Source: Haloferax sp046557615
Lineage (GTDB): Archaea > Halobacteriota > Halobacteria > Halobacteriales > Haloferacaceae
Length of the DNA stretch: 64,000 nucleotides
Reading direction: 5' to 3'
Assembly (NCBI RefSeq): GCF_046557615.1
Contig: NZ_JBKIII010000001.1
Span: forward strand, 186,001-250,000
Under the pieces are notes generated by a model. It was given only the letters and a program-made list of their open reading frames with translations, had not been told where the DNA came from and searched no databases. Both the position numbers and the translations under genes were made by a program. Positions 24,397 through 33,238 of the stretch are shown piece by piece (position 1 is the first letter of the stretch; each line of letters opens with the position of its first letter).

Positions 24397-25572
24397 ATGT
24401 CTCTCAGTTCCGCGGTCGTTCTCGCGGCAGGTGAAGGGATGCGGCTTCGTCCTCTCACGAAGTACCGCCCGAAGCCTATGCTCCCGGTGATGAACGTTCC
24501 ACTTCTCGAACACGTGTTCGAGAGTCTCGTCACCGCCGGTTTTTCGGAAATCAGCGTGGTCGTCGGCTATCAGCGCGACCGAGTTCAGGAGTATTTCGGC
24601 TTCGAGTACGACGGCGTCCCTCTCACGTATCATATCCAAGAGCAACAGCTCGGTTCGGGCCACGCAGTCCTCCAAGCGAAGTCCGAAATCGACGGCTCGT
24701 TCCTCGTCGTCAACGGCGACCAATTAGTTGCTCCCGATACAATGGACGCAGTCGTCTCCGCGCACAACGCGGGCGACCAGTTTGCCACACTCGGTGTCGT
24801 CGAGTCTGAGGTCGCACCACAGTACGGTGCAGTCACGCTCGACGGCGACTCAGTGGTCGAACTCGTCGAAAAGCCCGGTGAAGGTCACTACCATCTGCTC
24901 AACGCAGGCGTCTACGCTTTCGAACCCGACGTGTTCGAGGTGATTGCGGCCACGCCGACCGAAAATGGAGAGTATTCGCTCCCGAACGCGATTACGACTG
25001 CAATCTCCGACGGCCGCGACGTGCGCGGTATTCGAACGTCCGACTTCTGGCGTGATGCAACGTACCCGTGGGACCTGTTGTCTCTCACGGCCGAGATGAT
25101 GGGCCAAAACGACGATGCGATTCACATCGACCCGACCGCCGTCGTCGCCGACGATGCAATCGTTCGCGGACCAGTCGTAATCGGCCCCGACACGGTCGTC
25201 TCGCCGGGCGCAGTCCTCGGTCCGTACACGACAGTCGGTCGAAATTCGACAGTCGGGTGTAACGCAGTGGTCGAACACTCGATTGTTGACGAAGATTCTC
25301 ACGTCGGCGCGAACGCGACGCTCATCGACTGCGTGACCGGGCGCGCTTCGACGATTCAGGCTGGCGTCACTATCGAAGGCGGTCCCGGTGACGTTCGGAT
25401 TGGTGACCACATTCACGAGGGTGTTGGACTCGGTGCAGTTGTCGCCGACCGGGCCGAACTCGGTGGCGGCGTCGCTGTCGAACCCGGGACGATTGTCGGC
25501 CCAGAAGCGACGGTTGCAACCGGCGTTGCCCTCCGTGGTGTCATCGACGAGGGCGCGGAGGTCGTCCGATAA
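24397..25572 (+). CDS. Bifunctional sugar-1-phosphate nucleotidyltransferase / left-handed beta-helix protein (GlmU/AglF-like)
   Basis: A 391-residue protein. The N-terminal nucleotidyltransferase domain (residues 1-230) shows Leu-Ala-Ala-Gly-Glu-Gly-Met-Arg-Leu-Arg-Pro-Leu-Thr (about 9-21), Lys-Pro-Met-Leu-Pro-Val and Val-Asn-Gly-Asp-Gln. A hexapeptide beta-helix (about 240-391) follows, as in GlmU or archaeal UTP-sugar transferases. It makes a UDP- or dTDP-sugar and perhaps acetylates. It is fused by a one-base stop/start overlap to glmS, so UDP-GlcNAc synthesis from glucosamine-1-phosphate is the natural role (inference). Glucose-1-phosphate uridylyltransferase activity is the main alternative. 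Confidence 0.85.
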   Translation: MSLSSAVVLAAGEGMRLRPLTKYRPKPMLPVMNVPLLEHVFESLVTAGFSEISVVVGYQRDRVQEYFGFEYDGVPLTYHIQEQQLGSGHAVLQAKSEIDGSFLVVNGDQLVAPDTMDAVVSAHNAGDQFATLGVVESEVAPQYGAVTLDGDSVVELVEKPGEGHYHLLNAGVYAFEPDVFEVIAATPTENGEYSLPNAITTAISDGRDVRGIRTSDFWRDATYPWDLLSLTAEMMGQNDDAIHIDPTAVVADDAIVRGPVVIGPDTVVSPGAVLGPYTTVGRNSTVGCNAVVEHSIVDEDSHVGANATLIDCVTGRASTIQAGVTIEGGPGDVRIGDHIHEGVGLGAVVADRAELGGGVAVEPGTIVGPEATVATGVALRGVIDEGAEVVR

Positions 25573-27383
25573 TGTGCGGCATTATCGCCTGTATCGGACA
25601 AGGTGACGGAACGGTCGAAACGCTCGTCTCCGGGCTCTCCTCACTCGAATATCGAGGATACGACTCTGCTGGAATCGCTGTCTCGAACGAGTCGTCGCTC
25701 GACGTGCGAAAGCGCGAAGGAGAACTCGACAATCTACGGACTGACCTCTCTGAACACCCGATTTCGGGCGACTTTGGCATCGGACACACCCGATGGAGTA
25801 CCCACGGGCCGCCGAGCGACGAGAACGCACATCCGCACACTGACGGCGAGGGGAGAGTGGCCGTCGTCCACAACGGCATCATCGAGAACTACCAGACGCT
25901 TCGTGACGAACTCGAAGCCCAGGGCAGTACGTTCGTCAGCGACACCGACACCGAGGTCATCCCGCACCTCATCGCCTCATACCTCGAGGAGGGGTACGAC
26001 GCCGAGGAAAGTTTCTCTAAAGCCGTCTCCCGCCTCGAAGGGAGTTACGCGCTCGCGGCTATCGTCGCAGGCGAAGACGCAATCTTTGCAACCCGTCAAG
26101 ATTCTCCACTCGTCGTCGGCATCGGTGACGGTGCCTACTACCTCGGCAGCGACGTGCCCGCATTCTTGGAGTACACGCGCAAGGTCGTGTATCTCGAAGA
26201 TGGACAGTCTGTGACACTCCGCCCCGATGGCTGGAGTGTCACCGACAGTGATGGCTCGGTCATCGAACCAGCAGTCCACACCGTCGAGTGGGACGCCGAA
26301 CAGACCGGCAAGAGTGGCTACGAACACTTCATGCTCAAAGAGATCCACGAGCAACCGACTGCACTCAGACAGTGTTTGAGTGGCCGCCTCAACCGCCTCT
26401 CTGGGAGCGTCACTGTCGAAGATCTCGAAGACCTCGACAAACCTCGTCGCGTCCAACTCGTCGCGTGCGGGACCTCGTATCACGCTGCGCTCTACGGCGC
26501 ACAGCGCTTCCGCGAAGTTGGCATTCCTGCCCAAGCGTTCCTCGCTAGTGAGTACGCGACTGCGCCGCCACCGATAGACGACAGTTTGGTCATCGGCGTC
26601 ACCCAAAGTGGTGAGACGGCAGACACTCTCTCGGCACTGCGAACTGCACAGGGCCGCGGTGCTGAGACGCTCGCCGTCACGAACGTCGTCGGCAGTACCG
26701 CCGCCCGCGAGTGCGACCACGTGATGTACATCCGCTCCGGGCCGGAAATCGGCGTCGCGGCGACCAAGACGTTCTCGTCGCAACTCGTCTCGCTCTCGCT
26801 TCTGATCGAATCGGTCACGCCGGGTGTCGATAACGAGCGAACCCGCGCACTCGTCGAATCGCTGTGGCGACTCGCCGGAAACGTCCAGTCGGTACTCGAC
26901 AGTTCTATCGAGGATATCGAAGAACTCGTTGACGAACTCAAGGAGTCTGACGCCTACTTCTTCATCGGCCGTGGGTACAACGCACCGGTCGCACTCGAAG
27001 GCGCGTTGAAGTTCAAAGAAATCACCTACGAACACGCAGAGGGCTTCCCTGCGGGCGAACTCAAACACGGTCCACTGGCGCTCGTCACCGAGAACACACC
27101 CGTCTTCGCGCTCGTCACCGGCGACGACGCCGCGGCTCGAAAGACGCTCGGAAACATCAAAGAAGTCCAAGCACGCGGCGCACCCGTCGTCGTTATCACG
27201 GATGGCGTCCTCGAAGTCGAACGATTCGCGGATGCCGTGCTTCGCGTTCCCAAGACCGATGGTCTCGTCGGCCCACTACTCGTCAACGTCCAACTGCAAC
27301 TCATCGCCTACGAGATGGCCGCCCATCTGGGCCGCGAAATCGACAAACCGAGAAATCTCGCAAAAAGCGTGACGGTCGAATAA
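25572..27383 (+). CDS. glmS: Glutamine-fructose-6-phosphate aminotransferase (isomerizing)
   Basis: A 603-residue enzyme making glucosamine-6-phosphate from fructose-6-phosphate and glutamine. After Met removal, Cys2 (Met-Cys-Gly-Ile-Ile) is the glutaminase nucleophile. His and Arg of the amidotransferase site follow (Gly-His-Thr-Arg-Trp-Ser-Thr-His-Gly). Two SIS isomerase domains occupy about 275-420 and 450-600. The start codon overlaps the upstream nucleotidyltransferase stop (TAATG). Its stop codon abuts the convergent glpC stop with no spacer. Confidence 0.96.
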   Translation: MCGIIACIGQGDGTVETLVSGLSSLEYRGYDSAGIAVSNESSLDVRKREGELDNLRTDLSEHPISGDFGIGHTRWSTHGPPSDENAHPHTDGEGRVAVVHNGIIENYQTLRDELEAQGSTFVSDTDTEVIPHLIASYLEEGYDAEESFSKAVSRLEGSYALAAIVAGEDAIFATRQDSPLVVGIGDGAYYLGSDVPAFLEYTRKVVYLEDGQSVTLRPDGWSVTDSDGSVIEPAVHTVEWDAEQTGKSGYEHFMLKEIHEQPTALRQCLSGRLNRLSGSVTVEDLEDLDKPRRVQLVACGTSYHAALYGAQRFREVGIPAQAFLASEYATAPPPIDDSLVIGVTQSGETADTLSALRTAQGRGAETLAVTNVVGSTAARECDHVMYIRSGPEIGVAATKTFSSQLVSLSLLIESVTPGVDNERTRALVESLWRLAGNVQSVLDSSIEDIEELVDELKESDAYFFIGRGYNAPVALEGALKFKEITYEHAEGFPAGELKHGPLALVTENTPVFALVTGDDAAARKTLGNIKEVQARGAPVVVITDGVLEVERFADAVLRVPKTDGLVGPLLVNVQLQLIAYEMAAHLGREIDKPRNLAKSVTVE

Positions 27384-28694
27384 CTAGACGAGCGCTTCTT
27401 CTAGCAGCTGAAGCGGGTGGCGGATTTCGTACCCCGACCCGTGTTCCATCTGCATCGAACACGTCGGACACTCGGTCATGCCGACGTTGCCTTCGGCGTG
27501 TTCCATGTGGTCGAACATGTCTGCGCCAATCTGCATCGACACGTCGTACTTCTCAGACTTCCATCCGTACGTCCCCGAGATGCCGGAACAGGAGTCGCCC
27601 ACGTCCTCGATAGTCACGCCATCGAGTTCGCGGAAGAGTTCGACCGCCTGCCGGTCGAGACCCTGATTGCGGCCGTGACACGGTGCGTGGTAGGCAAAGG
27701 CCTGGTCGGAGACCGACGTTTCGGCGATTGCGCTTTCGAGGTCTTCGTGGATGCGGAGGTATTCGAGCGCCTCGTAGGTGTGTTCCGAGAGGTCGTTGAC
27801 GCCGTCGATATCGAACAGTTCGGGGTACTCCTGGCGGAGCGACATCGAACACGAGGTACACGACGCGATGATGTCGTAGCCCTCGGGGATGAGTCCCGAG
27901 AAGTTCTCGACGTTGATGCCAGCGGCGCGTTTTGCGTCGTCGAGCATGCCGTTTGCGAACATCGGCGTGCCTGAACAGCGTTGTTTCGGGACGACGACTT
28001 CGTAGCCGAAGGACTCGAAGACGCGAACCATCGCCTTGCCGACTTCGGGCGTGTTGTAGTTGGAGTAACACCCGTGGAAGTAGGCCACGCGCTTCTCCTC
28101 GGAGCGAACCTGTGGGCCACCGCGTTCGTCCCACCACTCGCGGAAGGTCTGGGTCGCGAACTCGGGGAAGTCGCGCTCGGCGGTGATGCCGAGTACGCGC
28201 TCGTTGATCTTCTGGACGAGCGAGTTGCCCATGATGGCGTTCGTCAGGCGCGGGACTTTGCTCCCGAACTCGGCGAGCGTCCCGTAGTTGGAGAGGATAC
28301 GGTTCCGAATGTACTCTCGAGAGAGCTTGTCCATCTCTTCGTCGACGTACTCGGCGCGTGCCGTGTTGTGCATCTGACTGAGCGGAACGCCCGATGGACA
28401 GGCGTCGTCACAACGGAGGCAGTTCGAACACGACATAATCGAAGAATCAACAGACGTGTCCTCCTTGCGCTTGAGTCGCCACTGCTCCGGTCCTTGGAAC
28501 TTCGGACCGGGGAATTTGTCGTCGACTTCGGCGACCGGACAGGAAACGTCGCACGCGGTGCATTTGTAACAGTTGTCGGACCCCGGTCGGAGGTCCATCT
28601 CGGTCGTCTCGGGGAACACTTCGACTGGTTCGAAGTCGTCTGTCTGTGCGGCGGGTGTCAGTGTTGGATTCGTCGATGATTCAGCGTCGCTCAT
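27384..28694 (-). CDS. glpC: Anaerobic-type glycerol-3-phosphate dehydrogenase subunit C
   Basis: A 436-residue iron-sulfur subunit that carries electrons from GlpA/GlpB to the membrane quinone pool. It has two 4Fe-4S cluster motifs (Cys-Tyr-Lys-Cys-Thr-Ala-Cys-Asp-Val-Ser-Cys-Pro near residue 42, and Cys-Ser-Asn-Cys-Leu-Arg-Cys-Asp-Asp-Ala-Cys-Pro near 90). Two C-terminal CCG domains follow (His-Gly-Cys-Tyr-Ser-Asn ... Gln-Arg-Cys-Ser-Gly; Ala-Pro-Cys-His-Gly ... Asp-Ser-Cys-Ser-Gly). No transmembrane helix is evident, so membrane attachment is probably peripheral. It overlaps glpB by four bases. Confidence 0.95.
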   Translation of the reverse strand: MSDAESSTNPTLTPAAQTDDFEPVEVFPETTEMDLRPGSDNCYKCTACDVSCPVAEVDDKFPGPKFQGPEQWRLKRKEDTSVDSSIMSCSNCLRCDDACPSGVPLSQMHNTARAEYVDEEMDKLSREYIRNRILSNYGTLAEFGSKVPRLTNAIMGNSLVQKINERVLGITAERDFPEFATQTFREWWDERGGPQVRSEEKRVAYFHGCYSNYNTPEVGKAMVRVFESFGYEVVVPKQRCSGTPMFANGMLDDAKRAAGINVENFSGLIPEGYDIIASCTSCSMSLRQEYPELFDIDGVNDLSEHTYEALEYLRIHEDLESAIAETSVSDQAFAYHAPCHGRNQGLDRQAVELFRELDGVTIEDVGDSCSGISGTYGWKSEKYDVSMQIGADMFDHMEHAEGNVGMTECPTCSMQMEHGSGYEIRHPLQLLEEALV

Positions 28695-29959
28695 TGCTGG
28701 GCCTCCTCGCCCGCGAGACGGCCAGCAACGGCGCCCGTTGCCAGCGAAACGCCGCTCGCGGATTTCTCGTGTGCGACGTGTGCGCCACCGAGGACGCCAC
28801 CCGCCGCACGTAGGTTTTCGAAGTGCGGTTCGCCATCTTCGTCGGTTGGCCGAAGGTCATCGTCGGGAACGACCCCGAATCGCGCGAAGGCGTGGTCGCC
28901 GAAGGCTTCGGACTCGGACCACCGGTAACGGTCTTCTGGGAACGGAATCCGGCACCCGAAGACGGGTTCAGTCACGGACTCGCGGTCGGAGTCGATACCC
29001 TTGCCGACCAACCCGCCCGTTGCGAGTACAATTTGGTCGGCCTCGTAGGGCGTGAGGCGACTCTTCTGGTCTACGAAGACCGTCTCGATACGACCATCCT
29101 TTGCCTCGTAATCGACTGCCGGATTACCCGACGAGATGCGAACGCCTGCCTCGTCGAGTGCGTCGAACAGTCGGTCTTCGAGTTTGAGACCCGGTAGACT
29201 CGGCGGGCCAGTTGGGACTTCGAAGACCGAGACGCCGAGGCGCTCTGCGAGTTCTTCGTGGACTGCTCCGTCGTGGTCGTCGCCGAGCATCGCTGGGAAG
29301 CCAACGCGCTCTTCGCCGTCGAGTTCGGCGGCAACGGTGTTTGCGAGAACAGACCGAACGGTCCCGCCCGAAACCTCCTCGTTTCGGTCGAGGGCTTTCG
29401 CAAAGCGGGTCACCTTCGCGTCGGGTCGGAACTTCTTCGGGAATCGAATCGTGACGCCGCGTGCGGAAAATGGCACACCTGCGGCATCGAGATGTTGTGC
29501 GGCAACGGGCGCGTCGAAGTCGGTCAGACCTTCGAAACCAACGAGAAGCATGTCGCCTGCCGCGCTGGCGAGGCCGGGAGCCACTGACTCAGGGTACCGA
29601 GCGGTCGGTTTGACCGTCCCGCCGTAGGTGAGTACGAGCGCGTTAGTGTCGGTGTGACCGCCTTGATACGCCGTACCCATCGCTTCGTCGAAGATTCGGA
29701 GGCCATCGCGGATGCCGTCTTCGCCGACGACGTGGTACGGGTGGTTGGCGGGAAGCGAATCGATGTTCTCGAACGGGTTGGTGAAGGGTCCGTCGGTCCC
29801 AGAGTAGCCGAGAACGTCGATGAGACCGCTCGCCTGCCGGAGCGTACTCTTCTTGTGGGCGAGCAGTCGGACGCGCGCGCCGGTCTCTGCGGCCGCGAGT
29901 GCCGCAGTACACGCCGCGAGACCGCCGCCAACGACGAGGACGTCGTCAGTTATCGCCAT
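28691..29959 (-). CDS. glpB: Anaerobic-type glycerol-3-phosphate dehydrogenase subunit B
   Basis: A 422-residue FAD/FMN subunit of the GlpABC complex. An early dinucleotide-binding motif, Val-Leu-Val-Val-Gly-Gly-Gly-Leu-Ala-Ala-Cys (about residues 6-16), is followed by an Ala-rich helix, and a second conserved segment Val-Leu-Ala-Thr-Gly-Gly-Leu occurs near residue 330. I chose the ATG ending at 29959, which puts the Rossmann motif at the N terminus; a longer basic extension upstream overlaps glpA and is unlikely. It overlaps the 3' end of glpA by 14 bases. Confidence 0.93.
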   Translation of the reverse strand: MAITDDVLVVGGGLAACTAALAAAETGARVRLLAHKKSTLRQASGLIDVLGYSGTDGPFTNPFENIDSLPANHPYHVVGEDGIRDGLRIFDEAMGTAYQGGHTDTNALVLTYGGTVKPTARYPESVAPGLASAAGDMLLVGFEGLTDFDAPVAAQHLDAAGVPFSARGVTIRFPKKFRPDAKVTRFAKALDRNEEVSGGTVRSVLANTVAAELDGEERVGFPAMLGDDHDGAVHEELAERLGVSVFEVPTGPPSLPGLKLEDRLFDALDEAGVRISSGNPAVDYEAKDGRIETVFVDQKSRLTPYEADQIVLATGGLVGKGIDSDRESVTEPVFGCRIPFPEDRYRWSESEAFGDHAFARFGVVPDDDLRPTDEDGEPHFENLRAAGGVLGGAHVAHEKSASGVSLATGAVAGRLAGEEAQQ

Positions 29960-31700
29960 TCTCGCCTCCCTTCTTGCCGCCGTCGGCAACGCCGCCTGCT
30001 CTCGTGTTTTCTCCCGCGAATCCACCAGCTCCGACACCGCCGTCGAAGGCGTTGAAATCGACGGGTGACTCCGCAGTCGCGGGGTCGTTGTCGCGGTTCA
30101 TCGTCGTCGCGTGAAGCATGTGCTTGAGCGCGGCCTGTGAGAGTTGTTCGCCCCACATGCCGTGGCGTTCGCCTTTCCAGCGTTCTTGATACAGGTCGTC
30201 GAGCGCAGCGCGAATCGTCCCTTCGTCGTACTCGGGGGCGAGTTCGTTGGCCATGCGGTGACAGCAAATCGCACCTTGGCAGTTCCCCATCGAGGCCCGA
30301 GTCTGGATTCGAACCGAGTTGAGTTCGGTTCCGGCCGTCTTGAGCGAGTCTTGAATCTCGGCGCGGGTGACCGCCTCACACTCACAGACGACTGGGTTCG
30401 GGTCCACGCTGTTGAGAACTTCGTCGGCGCGGGAACCAAGGCGTTGGACCGACCGTCGGCCGATTGGCGAGCGAAGGCCGAAGTCGTCCATGTAGTCGCG
30501 GAGGACCGAGAAGTCCTCGCTTCCGGGGAGCGGCACGTCGGCAGTGCGACACTCGGCTTCGACGTCGAGTTTCTCGCAGACGTGGTCGGAGATTTTCTCC
30601 GCCATCATCCGGTAGGTCGTGAGTTTGCCGCCGACGATGCTGGTCATTCCCGGCAGGTCGTCTCGGTCTCCGTGGTCTAACAGGAAGAACTCTCGAGTGA
30701 TGTCCGTCGGGTCTTCGGTGCCGGTTCCCGGCGGTTCGTAGAGGGGGCGAACACCCCAGAACGAACGAATCGTGCGCGCCTCTTTCAGCATCGGCACGAG
30801 TTCCGACAGCGTGTCTATCATCAAATCGACCTCCCAGCCCTCTTCGGGGTAGTCGTCGGGGTCTTCGACCTCTTCGTCTGTCGTTCCGAGGATGCAGGTC
30901 GTCTCGTGGGGAACGATGATGTCGGCGTCACCCTTCGGCCGACAGCGGTTGATGACCGTATCGACCTGCCGAGTGTTCATGATGGTCATGACGCCTTTCG
31001 ACGGTCGAACCTCGACTTCGACACCTGCGAGGTCTCCGATTTGCCCTGCCCACGCGCCCGTCGCGTTGACGACGTAGTCGGCGTAGATGTTCTCTTTCTC
31101 GCCGGGGTTTCCGTGGACGTATGGCCCGCTTCCCGTCTTGTGCGTCACTTCGACGCCGACGACTTCGCCGTCTTCGACGAGTACGTCGGACACCTCGGAG
31201 TGGGTCTCGACGCGTGCGCCATGCTCGACTGCACTCGCGGCGTTTGCCACGCAGAGGCGGAACGGGTCGATGGCACCGTCCGGAACTTTGATGGCGCGTT
31301 TGATGTCGCCAGCGAGGTAGGGTTCCATCTCGCGGGCTTCCTTGCCCGAGAGAACTTCTGCGGGGATGCCACACTCACGGCACCCGTTGAGCTTCTTTTC
31401 GAAGTACTCGTCGTCGTCTTCCGGGCGTTGGACGAACAGGCCGCCGGTCATCTCGACACAGTGGCTTGCGATTCGTCGCAGGACTCGGTTTTCTACGATA
31501 CACTCTCTTGCGGACGCTTGGTCGGACACTGCATATCGACCACCACTGTGGAGGAGACCGTGCATCCGCCCTGTCGTCCCATGTGTGAGATTCCCGCGTT
31601 CTACGAGAGTTACATCCAGTCCACGCATCGCAAGGTCACGTGCGATGCCCGTTCCGGTGGAACCCCCGCCGATAACGAGGACACTCGGCGATTTGGTCAT
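29946..31700 (-). CDS. glpA: Anaerobic-type glycerol-3-phosphate dehydrogenase subunit A
   Basis: A 584-residue catalytic subunit that oxidises sn-glycerol-3-phosphate to DHAP with FAD. Val-Leu-Val-Ile-Gly-Gly-Gly-Ser-Thr-Gly-Thr-Gly (about residues 7-18) binds FAD. The DAO fold is followed by a BFD-like 2Fe-2S domain (Val-Cys-Glu-Cys-Glu-Ala-Val-Thr-Arg ... Asn-Cys-Gln-Gly-Ala-Ile-Cys-Cys, about 430-480). The C terminus is Gly-rich. The ATG at 31700 precedes the FAD motif; an upstream start at 31730 is less likely. An AT-rich box lies at about 31731-31739. First gene of glpABC. It oxidises glycerol-3-phosphate made by GlpK. Confidence 0.96.
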   Translation of the reverse strand: MTKSPSVLVIGGGSTGTGIARDLAMRGLDVTLVERGNLTHGTTGRMHGLLHSGGRYAVSDQASARECIVENRVLRRIASHCVEMTGGLFVQRPEDDDEYFEKKLNGCRECGIPAEVLSGKEAREMEPYLAGDIKRAIKVPDGAIDPFRLCVANAASAVEHGARVETHSEVSDVLVEDGEVVGVEVTHKTGSGPYVHGNPGEKENIYADYVVNATGAWAGQIGDLAGVEVEVRPSKGVMTIMNTRQVDTVINRCRPKGDADIIVPHETTCILGTTDEEVEDPDDYPEEGWEVDLMIDTLSELVPMLKEARTIRSFWGVRPLYEPPGTGTEDPTDITREFFLLDHGDRDDLPGMTSIVGGKLTTYRMMAEKISDHVCEKLDVEAECRTADVPLPGSEDFSVLRDYMDDFGLRSPIGRRSVQRLGSRADEVLNSVDPNPVVCECEAVTRAEIQDSLKTAGTELNSVRIQTRASMGNCQGAICCHRMANELAPEYDEGTIRAALDDLYQERWKGERHGMWGEQLSQAALKHMLHATTMNRDNDPATAESPVDFNAFDGGVGAGGFAGENTRAGGVADGGKKGGENGDN

Positions 31701-32041
31701 CCGTCTTACGTGAGGTGGGACCGCGAGCACTTTATTTTACCTGCACTGGCCGAACGACCGCCATCTCTCAATATTTCGACTCCTTCACACTCGTCGATTG
31801 CTCGTGTCGCCCCGAGAATCGCGGTCGCTACCGTATTCTCACCGTGAAGAAAACGATAGCAATAATTCAAAATGAACGATTCAATTAGTTATTGGCGGTC
31901 GATTCTCGTCGGCGCTCCGAGCGAGAATGTACACTGAGTATGGACGCAACACACGCGATCGGGTGTGTCAATATCTCACAATACCGGAGCAGTCCTATTT
32001 TTACTGCTGCACTCGCTACCATTCCACGAACCTCCCCGGAT
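31701..32041. other. Divergent promoter region between glpA and the Orc1/Cdc6-like gene
   Basis: About 341 bases of mixed AT-rich sequence. It carries the glpA box near 31731-31739, a 20-bp near-palindrome at 31949-31968 and an A/T box near 31997-32005 that could serve the Orc-like gene with a short leader. I looked for repeated G-rich origin-recognition boxes and an AT-rich unwinding element and did not find a convincing set. Confidence 0.5.
31949..31968. promoter_or_regulatory. 20-bp near-palindrome upstream of the Orc1/Cdc6-like gene
   Basis: ACACACGCGATCGGGTGTGT is palindromic at 16 of 20 positions around a CGATCG core, 74-93 nt before the Orc-like ATG. It could be an operator for a dimeric regulator, or a binding site for the Orc-like protein itself. 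Confidence 0.4.
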
Positions 32042-33208
32042 ATGCGACTCGAAGACCGAATCGACCGGCGACGAAATGGACGCACACACCACCGAATCGT
32101 CCACGACCTGAGTGTGTTGAACCCAACAGCACACCTCACAGAACCCATCGGCCGCGGCCAACTCTTGGAGCGACTGCTCGACCACCTCGACCCCGTCTTC
32201 GAAGGCGGGATTCCCACTCACGGCTATCTTCATGGCCCGAAAGGCGCGGGGAAGTCTGCTGTGGTCACCGCGCTCTTTCAGCACCTCCCGCGCGTCGGTC
32301 CGTCGCCACACGGTGCGATTCATACGACGACACGAACCTCTGGTCGGCCAAGGACCTCGTTTTGCTACGTCGATGCGCGCGAAGCGTCCACGCCGTTCGG
32401 ACTCCTCCACGCCACGCTCGACTCACTCACCGAATCTGAAATCCCATCGCAGGGTATCGGTGTCGAGCCGTTGCGTGACCGCTTGGTCGAGACGCTCTCG
32501 TACAATCACCACGCAGTCGTCGCCGTGGACCACGTTGCAGAGCCACGCACCTACGCCGCCCACGAGGCAATCGACATGCTCGCGTCCGTCTCGCCTCACG
32601 TGTCGGTCCTCGCGGTCGGGCGCGACCCGCCGTCGGTCGTCGATTCCTCGGTCAATACGATTGCAGTCCCCGAGTACGACCGCCACACGTTGGTCGATAT
32701 TCTCGTCGAGCGTGCCTCTGACGGCATCGCGCGGAGTGCCCTCGACCACGAATCAACTACCGAGATTGCGACGTGGGCAGACGGAGATGCACACGACGGC
32801 CTCTCGGCACTCTACGGCGCGGCCACCCTCGCGGCGGACAGCGACGCCAGTATCATCGAACCGTCGCACGTTGTCGCCGGTATCGAGGCCGTTCCTGACG
32901 ACTCTTGCTCACTCGGTCGTGTACTCGCACTGCCCGAAACTCGCCAGCGCGTCCTTCGAGAGTTCGTCCACTTCAACGCAGACGAACGCGAATCGGTCAC
33001 CGCCGCAACCGCCGCGCTCGCCCACGCGCCGTCGGTCGACCTCTCGACGGCGACCATCAAGCGTGTACTGTACGAACTCTCGGATACGGGCGTCGTCCGC
33101 CGCGTCGCCGACGAGGACTCGATTGATGGTCCAGGTCGCCCAGCGACCCGTCCCGTTCCGAACTTCCCCACGCTCGTCTTCCGTCACCTGTTCGACGCCG
33201 ACCGCTGA
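32042..33208 (+). CDS. Orc1/Cdc6-family AAA+ protein with atypical Walker B
   Basis: A 388-residue Orc1/Cdc6-like protein. Seen: Gly-Pro-Lys-Gly-Ala-Gly-Lys-Ser Walker A at residues 65-72, a Walker B-like strand Val-Val-Ala-Val-Asp163-His164, and a C-terminal winged-helix domain (about 300-375). Family members bind origins and load MCM. In this protein the catalytic Glu normally following the Walker B Asp is His, so ATP hydrolysis may be impaired. The ATG at 32042 gives the family-like start Met-Arg-Leu-Glu-Asp-Arg. No origin repeats are visible nearby, so a regulatory or accessory role is possible (inference). Confidence 0.83.
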   Translation: MRLEDRIDRRRNGRTHHRIVHDLSVLNPTAHLTEPIGRGQLLERLLDHLDPVFEGGIPTHGYLHGPKGAGKSAVVTALFQHLPRVGPSPHGAIHTTTRTSGRPRTSFCYVDAREASTPFGLLHATLDSLTESEIPSQGIGVEPLRDRLVETLSYNHHAVVAVDHVAEPRTYAAHEAIDMLASVSPHVSVLAVGRDPPSVVDSSVNTIAVPEYDRHTLVDILVERASDGIARSALDHESTTEIATWADGDAHDGLSALYGAATLAADSDASIIEPSHVVAGIEAVPDDSCSLGRVLALPETRQRVLREFVHFNADERESVTAATAALAHAPSVDLSTATIKRVLYELSDTGVVRRVADEDSIDGPGRPATRPVPNFPTLVFRHLFDADR

Positions 33209-33238
33209 CTCTTTTTGTCCCGTCTCCCAACCGCCGGT

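Noticed and set aside
31701..32041. A replication origin beside the Orc1/Cdc6-like gene
   Set aside because: I found no set of repeated origin-recognition boxes with G-tails and no clear AT-rich unwinding stretch; one palindrome is not enough.
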